Source of the DNA: Pontivivens insulae
GTDB lineage: Bacteria > Pseudomonadota > Alphaproteobacteria > Rhodobacterales > Rhodobacteraceae
NCBI RefSeq assembly: GCF_900302495.1
Contig: NZ_OMKW01000001.1
Location: forward strand, 496,001-560,000
DNA: 64,000 nucleotides
Reading direction: 5' to 3'
Below are positions 26,248 through 35,173 of the stretch, one piece after another (position 1 is the first letter of the stretch; every line of letters starts with the position of its first letter). The position numbers and the translations under genes were made by a program. Below the pieces are notes generated by a model. That model saw only the letters and a list, made by a program, of their open reading frames with translations. It had not been told where the DNA came from and did not search any database.

Positions 26248-27533
26248 ATCGCGTCTCCAAATACCTGCTGACCTGCCACGAAGGTGCGCAGAACACGCCC
26301 CTGCATGCGGCGCAAATCATATGGTGTGTTCTTTGACTTGGATGCCAGCGTCCAGCGATCAAGCTGATAAGGCACGTCCGTATCAAACAAAATGATGTCT
26401 GCCGGGGCGCCTTGATCCAGATTGCCTTGCTGAAGGCCCAACAGACGCGCCGGGTTCAAGGCAAGCGCACGGAACAGCGCTGGCAGCTCCAGATGCCCGG
26501 AATGCACCAACTGCAAGGCCGCGGGCAGCAGAGTTTCGAGCGCGACAGCGCCACTCGCCGCCTCTTCAAAGGGTAGACGCTTGCTTTCCTCATCTTGTGG
26601 CGTGTGCATTGAGGAGATGATGCCAATCTCCCCATCGATCACGGCCTCCAGCAGGGCCAGGCGATCACCCTCTGGCCGCAAGGGGGGCTTCACTTTGAAA
26701 AAGGTCCGATAGTCCGCGACGTCCAGCTCGTTGAGAGTAAGGTGATGGATAGAGGTTCCAGCCGTCACCTTCAGCCCCGCCGCTTGCGCCCGGCGCAAGA
26801 CATCAAGACCCGCGCGGCAGGTAATCTGATCGGCGTGATAACGCACGCCTGTCGCCTCCACCAATGCAAGATCCCGCTCCAGCCCCATCCGCTCTGCCAA
26901 TGTGCTGACAGCTGGCAGGCCAAGTTGAGATGCGTACTGGCCCGAGGTCATGCAGGCGCCTTTGCTCATGATCGGTTCCTGCGGATGACCGATGACCAAC
27001 GCGTCCAGCCCTGCAGCATAGGTCAGCGCACGCGATAAGACCTTCGTGTCGGCGACGACATTGTCACAGTCGGTGAAGGCCACCGCACCGGCATCTTTGA
27101 GAAAGCCGATCTCGGTCATTTCACGGCCCGCGCGCCCCTTGGTCAGTGCGGCCATCGGCAGAACACGGACGGGGGCATCATCCTTTGCCCGGGCAAGATG
27201 GAAGCTCAGCGTCTCAGGATTATCCATCGCCGGATCGGTATCAGGCCTCGTGACCATTGTCGTGACACCGCCGCGGGCGGCTGCGCGACCACCGGATCGA
27301 AAGCTCTCCTTGTGACGCTCACCTGGTTCGCAGATCTTGACGCCCAGATCCACGATCCCCGGCGCGAGGTGTTTGCCGCCACAATCCACCACCTGCGCGC
27401 CCTTGAAGCGCGGTGCATCGGGATCAACCTCATCAAAGCGCTCAGCGATTTCGCCCTCATGCATGAGCAGGGCACCAGGCGTGACCTCCTCCGCCTCAGG
27501 GTCGACAATCAAGGCATTGTGCAAAAGGATCAT
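26244..27533 (-). CDS. Dihydroorotase-like protein lacking metal ligands (PyrC', probably non-catalytic)
   Basis: 429 residues with full-length dihydroorotase fold. In active enzymes the first strand ends in an HxH metal motif followed by LR; here the equivalent is PGIVDLGVKICEPGE, so both histidines and the arginine are replaced. The late catalytic aspartate region (normally TDHAPH) reads SSMHTPQ. Such PyrC' proteins are known to be structural partners of aspartate carbamoyltransferase (PyrB). Here pyrB is not adjacent: the upstream neighbour is a divergent transporter. It is coupled to plsY. Confidence 0.85.
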   Translation of the reverse strand: MILLHNALIVDPEAEEVTPGALLMHEGEIAERFDEVDPDAPRFKGAQVVDCGGKHLAPGIVDLGVKICEPGERHKESFRSGGRAAARGGVTTMVTRPDTDPAMDNPETLSFHLARAKDDAPVRVLPMAALTKGRAGREMTEIGFLKDAGAVAFTDCDNVVADTKVLSRALTYAAGLDALVIGHPQEPIMSKGACMTSGQYASQLGLPAVSTLAERMGLERDLALVEATGVRYHADQITCRAGLDVLRRAQAAGLKVTAGTSIHHLTLNELDVADYRTFFKVKPPLRPEGDRLALLEAVIDGEIGIISSMHTPQDEESKRLPFEEAASGAVALETLLPAALQLVHSGHLELPALFRALALNPARLLGLQQGNLDQGAPADIILFDTDVPYQLDRWTLASKSKNTPYDLRRMQGRVLRTFVAGQQVFGDAI

Positions 27534-27650
27534 GGGACGCTCGCATTTCTATCTGTGGTCTCATAGCGCAGGAGCACCCGGTCGCGCCATGGTGCAGTTG
27601 CGTGAAATCAAAGCTGGGAGGGACACCAGCCACTGCTTAGGGTTCGTGAT

Positions 27651-28877
27651 ATGAACGAGAGATCGGAACCCCGGTTGTCCTTTTTCCGGCACAACGCCAG
27701 ATGGCTGGGCGCGGGCTTTGCCATGACTCTTCTGTCGACCTTCGGGCAGACAAGCTTTATCGCTCTCTACTCATCTGACATCCGCGAAACCTATGGGATC
27801 AGCCATGGCGCGTGGGGTGCGATCTATATGATCGGGACGCTTGCCTCTGGGTTGCTGATGCTCTTTGCGGGCAGTCTGACGGATAATATCCGTGCGCGTA
27901 TTCTGGCCAGCGGTGCCATGATCGGGCTGGCACTCATCGCGCTGTGGTTCTTTGCAGGGGTTCCTCTTTGGCTGCTGCCACTCGCAATCATGGGGTTACG
28001 GTTCTTTGGACAGGGCGCGCTCAGCCACATTCCGACTGTTTCGACCGGCAAGTGGTTCGCAGCCAACCGGGGCCGGGCCATTGCCACGGTGAAGACCGGT
28101 TATGCAGCGGGTGAGGCGACCCTACCTCTGATCTTTGTGGCCCTGATCGCCATCATCGGATGGCAGGCCAGCTGGGCCGTCGCGGCAGTTCTATTGCTGA
28201 TCGGTGCCGCTTTGGTGAGCTTTCTGCTCCGCACCGAACGCGACCCGCGCATTGCGGTGGATCAGTTGGAAAGCACTGGCCTCAATCATCATCATTGGAC
28301 GCGGAAAGAGGTCCTTTGCCATTGGCTGTTCTGGGTCCTTCTACCGGGTATAATCGCCCAGCCGGTCTTTTCCACTGCGTTTTTCTTTCAACAAGCTCAC
28401 TTGGTGGAGGTGAAGGGCTGGACCCTCACGCAATTCGTCAGCTTCTATCCCGCCTACACCCTGCTTTCCGTCGCCAGCCTGATTGCCGGGGGGATGGCTT
28501 GCGATCGCTACGGGTCGCACCGTGTTGCGCCCTTCATGCTGTTGCCGCTTGCCGCGGCGCTTACGATCGCCGCATTGGGACAGACACTTTGGGCTGCGGC
28601 CCTGTCCCTGATCCTGCTGGGTGCGATGTCCGGCACCGCCAATGCTGTTGTCGGGACGCTCTGGCCCGACCTTTACGGAACGCGGCATCTCGGCGCTGTC
28701 CGGGCCGTGATGACGGCAATTATGGTATTCGCAACGGCAGCCGGGCCCGGCATTACCGGGTTTTTGATCGACGCGGGCGTTGCCTACGAGTACCAGCTTC
28801 TGGCCATGGCGACCTATTCGCTGACCATGTGCGCGGTGTTTCATATTGCGCTTACCCGCGTCCGCGCAACCGCCTGA
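27651..28877 (+). CDS. Major facilitator superfamily transporter
   Basis: 408 residues with about twelve membrane segments. The first half has SGLLMLFAGSLTDNIRARIL (the MFS loop 2-3 motif) and the second half repeats it as LIAGGMACDRYGSHRVAPFM. It resembles nitrate/oxalate-type or monocarboxylate MFS proteins in general only, so the substrate is unknown. The last 26 bp overlap the end of the convergent Smr gene. Confidence 0.85.
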   Translation: MNERSEPRLSFFRHNARWLGAGFAMTLLSTFGQTSFIALYSSDIRETYGISHGAWGAIYMIGTLASGLLMLFAGSLTDNIRARILASGAMIGLALIALWFFAGVPLWLLPLAIMGLRFFGQGALSHIPTVSTGKWFAANRGRAIATVKTGYAAGEATLPLIFVALIAIIGWQASWAVAAVLLLIGAALVSFLLRTERDPRIAVDQLESTGLNHHHWTRKEVLCHWLFWVLLPGIIAQPVFSTAFFFQQAHLVEVKGWTLTQFVSFYPAYTLLSVASLIAGGMACDRYGSHRVAPFMLLPLAAALTIAALGQTLWAAALSLILLGAMSGTANAVVGTLWPDLYGTRHLGAVRAVMTAIMVFATAAGPGITGFLIDAGVAYEYQLLAMATYSLTMCAVFHIALTRVRATA

Positions 28878-29451
28878 GATAGATGTAATATGCCCCTTCG
28901 CCCCCATGTTTGCGATGGGCTGGGGAGATCTGAAGGATCAGTCCATTAAGCGGTGGAAGGCGCAGCCAATGGGGCACCTGATGGCGCAGAACGCCATGAC
29001 GCTCTGGGATGATGGCATCCGCATGGCCGGGCTTGCCCTTACCGGTGATGACAAGAACCAGACGCAAACCCTCATTGTGGGCCCGCAGAATGAAGCCGCG
29101 CAGGCTGCTATGCGCGTCACTCAAAGTCAAACCGTGCAAGTCCAGTCGCGATTGCGGCGCGATCTTGCCGCGTGTCAGACGCTCATAGGCCTTGCGATCC
29201 ATCTGCAACGCTTCCTGCCCCGGGGCCGCTGCCAACGTAAGGCTGGTGCGTGGCTCCCGTCGGGAACCGTGAGGTTTGAGCACCATAAAGTCGCGCTGCG
29301 CGTCAGGACCAGCATCTTCAGGGGCGGGCACCTGCTGCTCTTCCCCGGTCACAAAACGGGGGCGCATTGCGTGAAGCGGGGTCGCATTGCGCGCGACCTC
29401 GGACCAGAGGGCGCGCTCATCCTCCGTCAGTTTGCGATTGCGCCGTTTCAT
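28852..29451 (-). CDS. Smr domain protein
   Basis: 199 residues. The Smr nuclease-like domain occupies the C-terminal half, with LDLHGLTLSDAHSSLRGFI, VLVITGKGKPG and HGGEGAYYIYLRR as its three conserved blocks. The N-terminal 90 residues are charged and low in order. Stand-alone Smr proteins (YdaL-like) can nick DNA or RNA. It starts one base after the mltA stop (TGACATG), so it is the last gene of a timA-mltA-smr operon. Confidence 0.88.
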   Translation of the reverse strand: MKRRNRKLTEDERALWSEVARNATPLHAMRPRFVTGEEQQVPAPEDAGPDAQRDFMVLKPHGSRREPRTSLTLAAAPGQEALQMDRKAYERLTRGKIAPQSRLDLHGLTLSDAHSSLRGFILRAHNEGLRLVLVITGKGKPGHADAIIPERHGVLRHQVPHWLRLPPLNGLILQISPAHRKHGGEGAYYIYLRRLRGRG

Positions 29452-29452
29452 G

Positions 29453-30484
29453 TCACTCGCCCAGCAGCGAGCGCGGGAAGAACGTGATCAGCCTGCCGCC
29501 ATAGCGCTGAACCGCCGCCTGCCGATAAGCCTCCGCGCCGGAGCCAAAGAAAATATCGGCCCGCTGCGCACCATTGATTGCAGCCCCCACATCCTGCGCG
29601 ATCATCAGACGCGCAAAGGGTCCATCCGTTGTTGTCGTCTCAACCCAAACCGGCAATCCAAGGGGGGTGAAGCTGCGATCCACGGCAACCGATCGCATCG
29701 CGGTAACAGGTGCGCTCATCGCGCCGATCGGGCCGTCTTCAGGCCGAAGACCCTCCACCTCGACAAAGAAGATGTAGGAGGGATTGTGATTCAGAACCCG
29801 GCGCCCGGCATCCCCATTCTCACGAACCCAGTTGCGGATCGCGCCAGCGCTCACCTGATGAGCCGGCAACAATCCTGTTTCAGCCATATGCCGCCCGACA
29901 GAGCGGTAGGTGTGGTTGTTGCGACCCCCAAAACCGACGCGCATCACGGATCCATCCGTCAAACGCAATCGGCCACTGCCCTGCACATGCAGGAAGAATG
30001 CGTCGACGGGATCAGCCAGCCAGGCCAATTCCAATCCACGGCCCCTCAGCGCACCCGCCTCGATCTCTGCACGTGAAAGCCAGGGGGCAGAGGTTCCAGC
30101 CACCTCCGGCGGTCGTCGGTAGAGCGGGTAGCGGAACGTATCGGTGTGGCTGCGACTGGCTTGCAGCTCTGGCTCGTAATAACCCGTGAAAAGCGGATCA
30201 TTCCCATCCGTGATCATCACCGGCTGAAAAGCGGTCTCGAAAAAGGCGCGCGCGTCGGGAACGAATTCAGCCGCGCGACACAACCCCTGCCAGATCGCGT
30301 CCGGTACCAGATCGCCGGTCGCACTTTGCGCGCAGGTCCGGCGAAACACGACCATCGCGGCGGCATGATCGTCGTCGGCCCATCCGTCGAGATCCTCGAA
30401 GCTCATCGGCGTCATCATCTGCGATGAGGCAGCCGTCGCAAACAGCAGCGCTGCGCCGCAGAAGATCGCTCGAATGGTTCGCAT
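29453..30484 (-). CDS. mltA: Membrane-bound lytic murein transglycosylase A
   Basis: 343 residues. Signal sequence at the start (IFCGAALLFATAASS) without an obvious lipobox cysteine, so it may be soluble in the periplasm. The MltA barrel appears as DPLFTGYYEPELQASRS and LAWLADPVDAFFLHVQGSG, and the 3D domain near the C-terminus as MIAQDVGAAINGAQRADIFF with the catalytic aspartate. It cleaves glycan strands to 1,6-anhydro ends. Ten bases separate it from the Tim44-like gene. Confidence 0.92.
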   Translation of the reverse strand: MRTIRAIFCGAALLFATAASSQMMTPMSFEDLDGWADDDHAAAMVVFRRTCAQSATGDLVPDAIWQGLCRAAEFVPDARAFFETAFQPVMITDGNDPLFTGYYEPELQASRSHTDTFRYPLYRRPPEVAGTSAPWLSRAEIEAGALRGRGLELAWLADPVDAFFLHVQGSGRLRLTDGSVMRVGFGGRNNHTYRSVGRHMAETGLLPAHQVSAGAIRNWVRENGDAGRRVLNHNPSYIFFVEVEGLRPEDGPIGAMSAPVTAMRSVAVDRSFTPLGLPVWVETTTTDGPFARLMIAQDVGAAINGAQRADIFFGSGAEAYRQAAVQRYGGRLITFFPRSLLGE

Positions 30485-30493
30485 CGTTCCAGA

Positions 30494-31159
30494 TCAGCCG
30501 CCCGTGGCGACCAAAAGCCAGTTTGGATTGTCCGATCCCATCGTGCGGGCAAAGGTCCAAAGATCCGTCTGGCGCTGGATCGACTGGGGATCACCCTCGA
30601 CAATTTCGCCGTTCGCGTCTTTTACGACCGACACAAGCTCACCCACAAAACGAATTTCCAGTTCGCCGGTATTGTCATAATCGTCGAATTTCGCGTCTTT
30701 CAGCTTCAGCTCGCGCACGCCGACAAAACGCGCGTCAACCGTCAGACCCTGTTCGGCACGTGCCTCCACAGCCTGCTCAAACCCGGCATAGACATCAGGC
30801 GCCAGGAACTGCTGAAGCGTTTCCAGATCACCGTTTTCATACGCCATCAGGATCATTTCATAAGCCTGACGTGCGCCGGACAGGAATTCGGACACGTTGA
30901 AGTCAGGCTCCAACCGCTTCATCGCGGTCAGTGCCTGGCCCGCATCACTATCAATATCGACATGATCGGCAATATCCTGATCAATCCCACCGCCTTCGAT
31001 CACCTCAAATGGACCGCTATCGACTGCGTCATCAGCAGGGGCGCCGGGCATACGCGCATCGCTCGGAGGCTCGTACCCGGTGCGCGTTCCAAGGGTGGAC
31101 CGCAGCTTGAGCACCAGAAATACGGCGACGGCGGCAAGAACGAGAAGCTGTATCGACAT
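30494..31159 (-). CDS. Tim44-like domain protein (TimA)
   Basis: 221 residues. A short N-terminal membrane helix (LLVLAAVAVFLVLKL) is followed by a variable linker, then the Tim44-like domain with FLSGARQAYEMILMAYENGD, LQQFLAPDVYAGFEQAV and VVKDANGEIVEGDPQSIQRQ. In mitochondria this fold tethers Hsp70 to the import pore; in alphaproteobacteria the role is probably at the inner membrane. The neighbours mltA and secB are commonly found beside it. Confidence 0.88.
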   Translation of the reverse strand: MSIQLLVLAAVAVFLVLKLRSTLGTRTGYEPPSDARMPGAPADDAVDSGPFEVIEGGGIDQDIADHVDIDSDAGQALTAMKRLEPDFNVSEFLSGARQAYEMILMAYENGDLETLQQFLAPDVYAGFEQAVEARAEQGLTVDARFVGVRELKLKDAKFDDYDNTGELEIRFVGELVSVVKDANGEIVEGDPQSIQRQTDLWTFARTMGSDNPNWLLVATGG

Positions 31160-31298
31160 TTTCGGGTTCCATTCCTCAGAACTGTATGCGCTTTCTACAC
31201 GTCATAGTAGTATGTGCGCGGTTCCTTCCTATCTAAGCATCAGGAAGGGCCAAGTCCATGCGACGCCGGTGTCACATGAGATGGAATTGGGTGTTTTG

Positions 31299-31781
31299 AT
31301 GTGGATTTTTCTCGCACTGCTCATTGTACCGCTGATTGAGATCGGTCTGTTTATTCAGGTCGGTGGATTGATCGGCCTGTGGCCGACCCTTGCCACAGTG
31401 GTGCTGACAGCGATTGCGGGTACCTGGCTATTGCGCCTTCAGGGCAGCGGCACATTGCGTCGATTGCAGGACATTTTGCGGGAAGGTGGCGATCCGCGCG
31501 GCCCGCTGGCCCATGGCGCACTGATCCTGGTTGCCGGGATTGTTTTGCTGACACCGGGCTTTTTCACCGATGCGATTGGTTTCCTGCTGCTGATCCCACC
31601 TGTGCGCGAAATCGTCATCCGCGAGTTGGCCAAGCGGATCACGGTCCAAAGTGCGGCCCAGCCACAAAGTGCTGGGCGCGGGCATACCGATGACGTGGTC
31701 GATGGCGACTATTCGGTCGAACCACCTGTGGGTCAGGACGTTCCGGGCAATTCTGGCTGGACGCAGAACCCCCCACGCTGA
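31299..31781 (+). CDS. FxsA family membrane protein
   Basis: 160 residues from the ATG at 31299; an ATG at 31281 would add six residues. MWIFLALLIVPLIEIGLFIQ begins the family domain, then GTWLLRLQGSGTLRRLQDIL and LLTPGFFTDAIGFLLLIPPV. The C-terminus is hydrophilic (TDDVVDGDYSVEPP). FxsA is an inner-membrane protein; in E. coli overproduction relieves phage exclusion by PifA. It diverges from the Tim44-like gene and precedes secB. Confidence 0.88.
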   Translation: MWIFLALLIVPLIEIGLFIQVGGLIGLWPTLATVVLTAIAGTWLLRLQGSGTLRRLQDILREGGDPRGPLAHGALILVAGIVLLTPGFFTDAIGFLLLIPPVREIVIRELAKRITVQSAAQPQSAGRGHTDDVVDGDYSVEPPVGQDVPGNSGWTQNPPR

Positions 31782-31860
31782 GCGCCCGTTGTGATGCAGG
31801 TTTCGACCTGATAAACAGCCTGCGCACTCGTAGATTACAGTCATTTTGAACAGGACCGAC

Positions 31861-32376
31861 ATGGCCGACGAAACACCGGAAGCAGGCGCAGCAGCAGCTC
31901 CTGAAGCAGCCGCCCAGCAGACCCCCCCGCAGCTCAAAATCCGCACGCAATACGTGAAGGATGTATCTTTCGAAAACATCGCCGCGCAAAAGGGTTTCAC
32001 CCCAACGACCCCTCCTCAAATCAAGGTCGGCGTGAACCTCGATGCGAAGAAGAACGGCGACAATCTCTACGAAGTCATCCTGACGCTGAAGGTGAATGCA
32101 GAAGCCGCAGATCAGCCCGTTTTCCTGATGGAGCTGGACTATGCAGGCACCTTCGAGATTGAAAATGTGCCGGATGCTCAGATGCATCCCTTCCTGATGA
32201 TCGAATGCCCGCGCATGCTGTTCCCGTTCGCGCGCCGTATTGTCAGCGACATGACCCGCGATGGCGGCTATCCGCCGGTGAATATCGACCCGATCGACTT
32301 TATCGCGTTGTACCGGAACGAGATCCTGCGCCGTCAGCAGGCACAGGCAGCAGCAGCACCCAGCGGCACCGCCTGA
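31861..32376 (+). CDS. secB: Protein-export chaperone SecB
   Basis: 171 residues. SecB keeps preproteins unfolded and hands them to SecA. The core reads IRTQYVKDVSFENI, VLTLKVNAEAADQPVFLMEL-like stretches near residues 80-100, ECPRMLFPFARRIVSDMTRD and the late PPVNIDPIDFIALY that forms the SecA-binding side. An Ala-rich acidic N-terminus and tail are added. A frame opens five codons earlier, but the ATG at 31861 has AGGA six bases before it. An intrinsic terminator follows. Confidence 0.95.
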   Translation: MADETPEAGAAAAPEAAAQQTPPQLKIRTQYVKDVSFENIAAQKGFTPTTPPQIKVGVNLDAKKNGDNLYEVILTLKVNAEAADQPVFLMELDYAGTFEIENVPDAQMHPFLMIECPRMLFPFARRIVSDMTRDGGYPPVNIDPIDFIALYRNEILRRQQAQAAAAPSGTA

Positions 32377-32400
32377 ACGTAGAGATCAAATGATCCAAGA

Positions 32401-32429
32401 CGCCCTGATCCACGGATCGGGGCGTTTTT
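32401..32429 (+). terminator. secB: Intrinsic terminator of secB
   Basis: CGCCCTGATC pairs with GATCGGGGCG (one G-U) around CACG and is followed by TTTTTC. It sits between convergent secB and dnaQ, 24 bp after the secB stop. Confidence 0.85.
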
Positions 32430-32444
32430 CATTTTCGGAGCATT

Positions 32445-33149
32445 CTACCCCGAAAACTTGGCCCACATGGCCTTTTCGCCCATCTCGGCGATGAAAGCCT
32501 GATGGGCTGCTTTCTCATCTCCGGACAGACGTGATGGCAAAGGGGTCGGGCGCTCGCGAGTTGCGGACTGGGCTGCAGCTGTTGCAGCGTTCCCTTTCGT
32601 CTGACCCCCCGACACAACCGACAATGCAAAGTCCGGCTGACGACCACCGGTCAGCTCCAGATAGACCTCCGCCAGAATTTCACTGTCGAGCAACGCGCCG
32701 TGCTTGGTCCGGGCTGAGTTGTCGATTCCGAACCGGCGACACAGCGCATCGAGTGAGTTCTGCGCCCCCGGAAATTTCTGTCTGGCCAGCGCAAGTGTAT
32801 CGAGTGCCTGGGTCATCGGCAGTTGCGGCAGCTTCATCCAGCGCAGCTCTGCGTTCAGAAACTTCATATCGAACGCCGCGTTGTGGATCACCAATCGCGC
32901 GTCCCCGACAAAATCGAGGAATTCCTGTCCGATCTGCGAAAAGACCGGCTTGTCGCCCAGAAAATCGAGGCCCAGACCGTGTACGGCGAAGGCCTCCTCA
33001 GGCATATCCCGTTCGGGGTTGATATATTGGTGATAGGTCCGACCGGTTGGAATGTGACGGTCGAGCTCTACCGCACCAATCTCCACGATCCGATGTCCCT
33101 CAATCGGATCGAGGCCGGTCGTCTCCGTATCCAATACGATTTCACGCAT
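32445..33149 (-). CDS. dnaQ: DNA polymerase III subunit epsilon (proofreading exonuclease)
   Basis: 234 residues. The DEDDh exonuclease motifs are complete: IVLDTETTGLDP (D, E) at residue 4 onward, HNAAFDMKFL near 93-102, and HGALLDSEILAEVYLEL near 155. The C-terminal tail is the alpha-subunit-binding region. It overlaps the coaE stop by 8 bp and belongs to a coupled maf-aroE-coaE-dnaQ run, conserved beside the alphaproteobacterial origin. Confidence 0.94.
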   Translation of the reverse strand: MREIVLDTETTGLDPIEGHRIVEIGAVELDRHIPTGRTYHQYINPERDMPEEAFAVHGLGLDFLGDKPVFSQIGQEFLDFVGDARLVIHNAAFDMKFLNAELRWMKLPQLPMTQALDTLALARQKFPGAQNSLDALCRRFGIDNSARTKHGALLDSEILAEVYLELTGGRQPDFALSVVSGGQTKGNAATAAAQSATRERPTPLPSRLSGDEKAAHQAFIAEMGEKAMWAKFSG

Positions 33150-33753
33150 CCTCTGTCCCCGCAGCCAGTTTCTCGCGAATTTGCATCAGAATCTCTGCGA
33201 CGCGCGCCCGTGCGGCATCCATGCCTTCACCGGTATCGATGATCTCGTCTGCCTCATCGCGCTTGTCTGCATCCGGTGTCTGACGGGAGAGGATGTTCTC
33301 AAACACCTCAGCGGTCATGCCGGGCCGGTCCATCACACGTTCGCGCTGAATATCCGCCGGGGCGGTGACGACCACAACCAAATCGTAAGCCGCTGCCTGC
33401 CCCGTCTCGAACAGAAGCGGGATATCAAACAGCACAATCGGTCCGGTTGCAGCTTGCAGGAAGTTTGCACGATCTGCCGCGACCAATGGATGGACGATAG
33501 CCTCAACACTCTTCATCAAATCTGGATTGGCGATGATCGCATCCCGCAGGATGCCGCGGTTCACCCCGTAAGCGCCAACCGCATCCGGCACGAGTTCAGC
33601 AAGCGGCGCACTTGCTGGTCCATCCGCCTGATAAAGCCGATGTACCGCCGCATCAGCATCCCAGACGGGAATACCATGTTCGGCAAACAGCGCAGCCGTT
33701 GTTGATTTGCCCATGCCGATGGATCCGGTGAGCGCAATGGTAAAAGCCGTCAT
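33142..33753 (-). CDS. coaE: Dephospho-CoA kinase
   Basis: 203 residues. It phosphorylates the ribose 3' position of dephospho-CoA as the last step to CoA. P-loop GSIGMGKSTTAALFAEHG at residue 10 onward, then WDADAAVHRLY, IVLFDIPLLFETG and the lid RVMDRPGMTAEVFENILSRQ. The start overlaps the aroE stop by 4 bp (ATGA), and the end overlaps dnaQ. Confidence 0.94.
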   Translation of the reverse strand: MTAFTIALTGSIGMGKSTTAALFAEHGIPVWDADAAVHRLYQADGPASAPLAELVPDAVGAYGVNRGILRDAIIANPDLMKSVEAIVHPLVAADRANFLQAATGPIVLFDIPLLFETGQAAAYDLVVVVTAPADIQRERVMDRPGMTAEVFENILSRQTPDADKRDEADEIIDTGEGMDAARARVAEILMQIREKLAAGTEDA

Positions 33754-34586
33754 GCGCTCAACACCGCCTGACGCAATTCATCATCCACCTCGGGCTTGTG
33801 ATCGAACCACTGTCGAAACCCCGGCGCAGCCTGATGCAGCAACATGCCAAGCCCATCGACCGTGCGCAGCCCCGCTGCATCAGCCGCCTGCAAGATTGGT
33901 GTGCGCAGCGGATTATAAACCAGATCCGTGGCAATCGCGGCACCATGGGCGGCGGCAAAGGAAATATTCAACTCCGGCTGGCCAACCATCCCCAGCGATG
34001 TGGTGTTCACAATTGTCATGGCCCCTTCCATCGCGTCGGAGGCCCGGTTCCAGTCCACGACCGTGATCTTGGCCCCGAACGTGTCCCGCAGCATTTCGGC
34101 CCGCTGACGTGTCCGGTTGGCAATCCGCAATTCGGGAACGCCCTCTGCCAACAGTGAGGATACAACAGCCCGCGCTGCCCCACCCGCACCGATGACAAGG
34201 GCCGGGCCGCTGCGCGCATCCCATTCTGGCTGCGACTGCCGCAGGTTCTCGATAAACCCATAACCGTCTGTGTTATCTGCATAAATCAGCCCGCCATCAC
34301 GAAAAGTGAGCGTGTTCGCGGAACCGATCAGCGCCGCGCGATCCGTAACCCGGTCCGCAAGGCTGATAACCGTCTGCTTATAGGGCAGCGTCACATTCAC
34401 ACCTAGAAATCCCAATCGAGGCAGGGAACGGATCGCACTTTCAAAATCCTGCGGCTGAATGGGCAGCGGAATGTAGTAACCGGGGATATTATACCGCTTT
34501 AACCAGTGCCCGTGCAGCACAGGGCTTTTGGAATGACCGATCGGAAAGCCAACAACGCCGGCCAGCGGTGGAACCTCTATCGTCAT
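33750..34586 (-). CDS. aroE: Shikimate dehydrogenase
   Basis: 278 residues. It reduces 3-dehydroshikimate with NADPH. Substrate motif GFPIGHSKSPVLHGHWLKRY is at the start; the lysine-bearing NVTLPYKQTVI follows. The NADP site is VIGAGGAARAVVSSLLAEG with the basic patch IANRTRQRAEMLR. Two ATG codons are possible. I chose 34586 because it overlaps the maf stop as ATGA and has GAGGGG ten bases upstream; 34595 would be only two bases from that site. Confidence 0.94.
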   Translation of the reverse strand: MTIEVPPLAGVVGFPIGHSKSPVLHGHWLKRYNIPGYYIPLPIQPQDFESAIRSLPRLGFLGVNVTLPYKQTVISLADRVTDRAALIGSANTLTFRDGGLIYADNTDGYGFIENLRQSQPEWDARSGPALVIGAGGAARAVVSSLLAEGVPELRIANRTRQRAEMLRDTFGAKITVVDWNRASDAMEGAMTIVNTTSLGMVGQPELNISFAAAHGAAIATDLVYNPLRTPILQAADAAGLRTVDGLGMLLHQAAPGFRQWFDHKPEVDDELRQAVLSA

Positions 34587-35173
34587 TCTATGCATTCCCC
34601 TCGCGCACGCAGAAAGCCGAGTACTTCGAGCAACGGCAATCCGAGCACTGTGAAAAAGTCGCCCTGAACGCGGGAAAAGAGCTGAGCCCCGCGCCCTTCA
34701 AGTTTGTAGGCACCCACGCTGCTGAGCAATCCTTCTCCCTCGTTTCGCAAATAGTCCTCAAGGAATGTGTCCGAAAAGGGACGCATAATCAGCTGAGCCC
34801 GACCGATATGACGCCAAACCGGCTTCCCAGCCTCAAAGATCACCGCCGCAGATAAAAGTTCATGTGTCTTGCCCCGCAGCGCGCGCAGCTGTTCGCGGGC
34901 TCCATCCAGATCAGCAGGTTTGTCAAACAGCTCCCCACCACTGACGAGCACCTGATCCCCGGCCAGCACCAGTTCGGTGCTATTGCGCAAAGACACTCGC
35001 ATCGCCTTCAATTCGGCCAGCTTGTCGGCAATATCGCGCGGTGGCGCACCCTCCGCCAACATCGCCGCCTTAACGCTTTGCTCATCAACACGTGAGGTGT
35101 CGACACGAAACGCCACACCCGCATCGCGCAACATCTGGGCGCGGGCCTGTGACCCTGACGCTAAAACGATCAT
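34583..35173 (-). CDS. maf: Maf-family nucleoside triphosphate pyrophosphatase
   Basis: 196 residues. Maf proteins hydrolyse dTTP, UTP or modified nucleotides to monophosphates. The N-terminal IVLASGSQARAQMLRDAGV motif, then VLAGDQVLVSGGELFDKPA and EGLLSSVGAYKLEGRGAQLF are family hallmarks. The start overlaps the ppsR stop by 4 bp. Confidence 0.92.
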   Translation of the reverse strand: MIVLASGSQARAQMLRDAGVAFRVDTSRVDEQSVKAAMLAEGAPPRDIADKLAELKAMRVSLRNSTELVLAGDQVLVSGGELFDKPADLDGAREQLRALRGKTHELLSAAVIFEAGKPVWRHIGRAQLIMRPFSDTFLEDYLRNEGEGLLSSVGAYKLEGRGAQLFSRVQGDFFTVLGLPLLEVLGFLRARGECIE

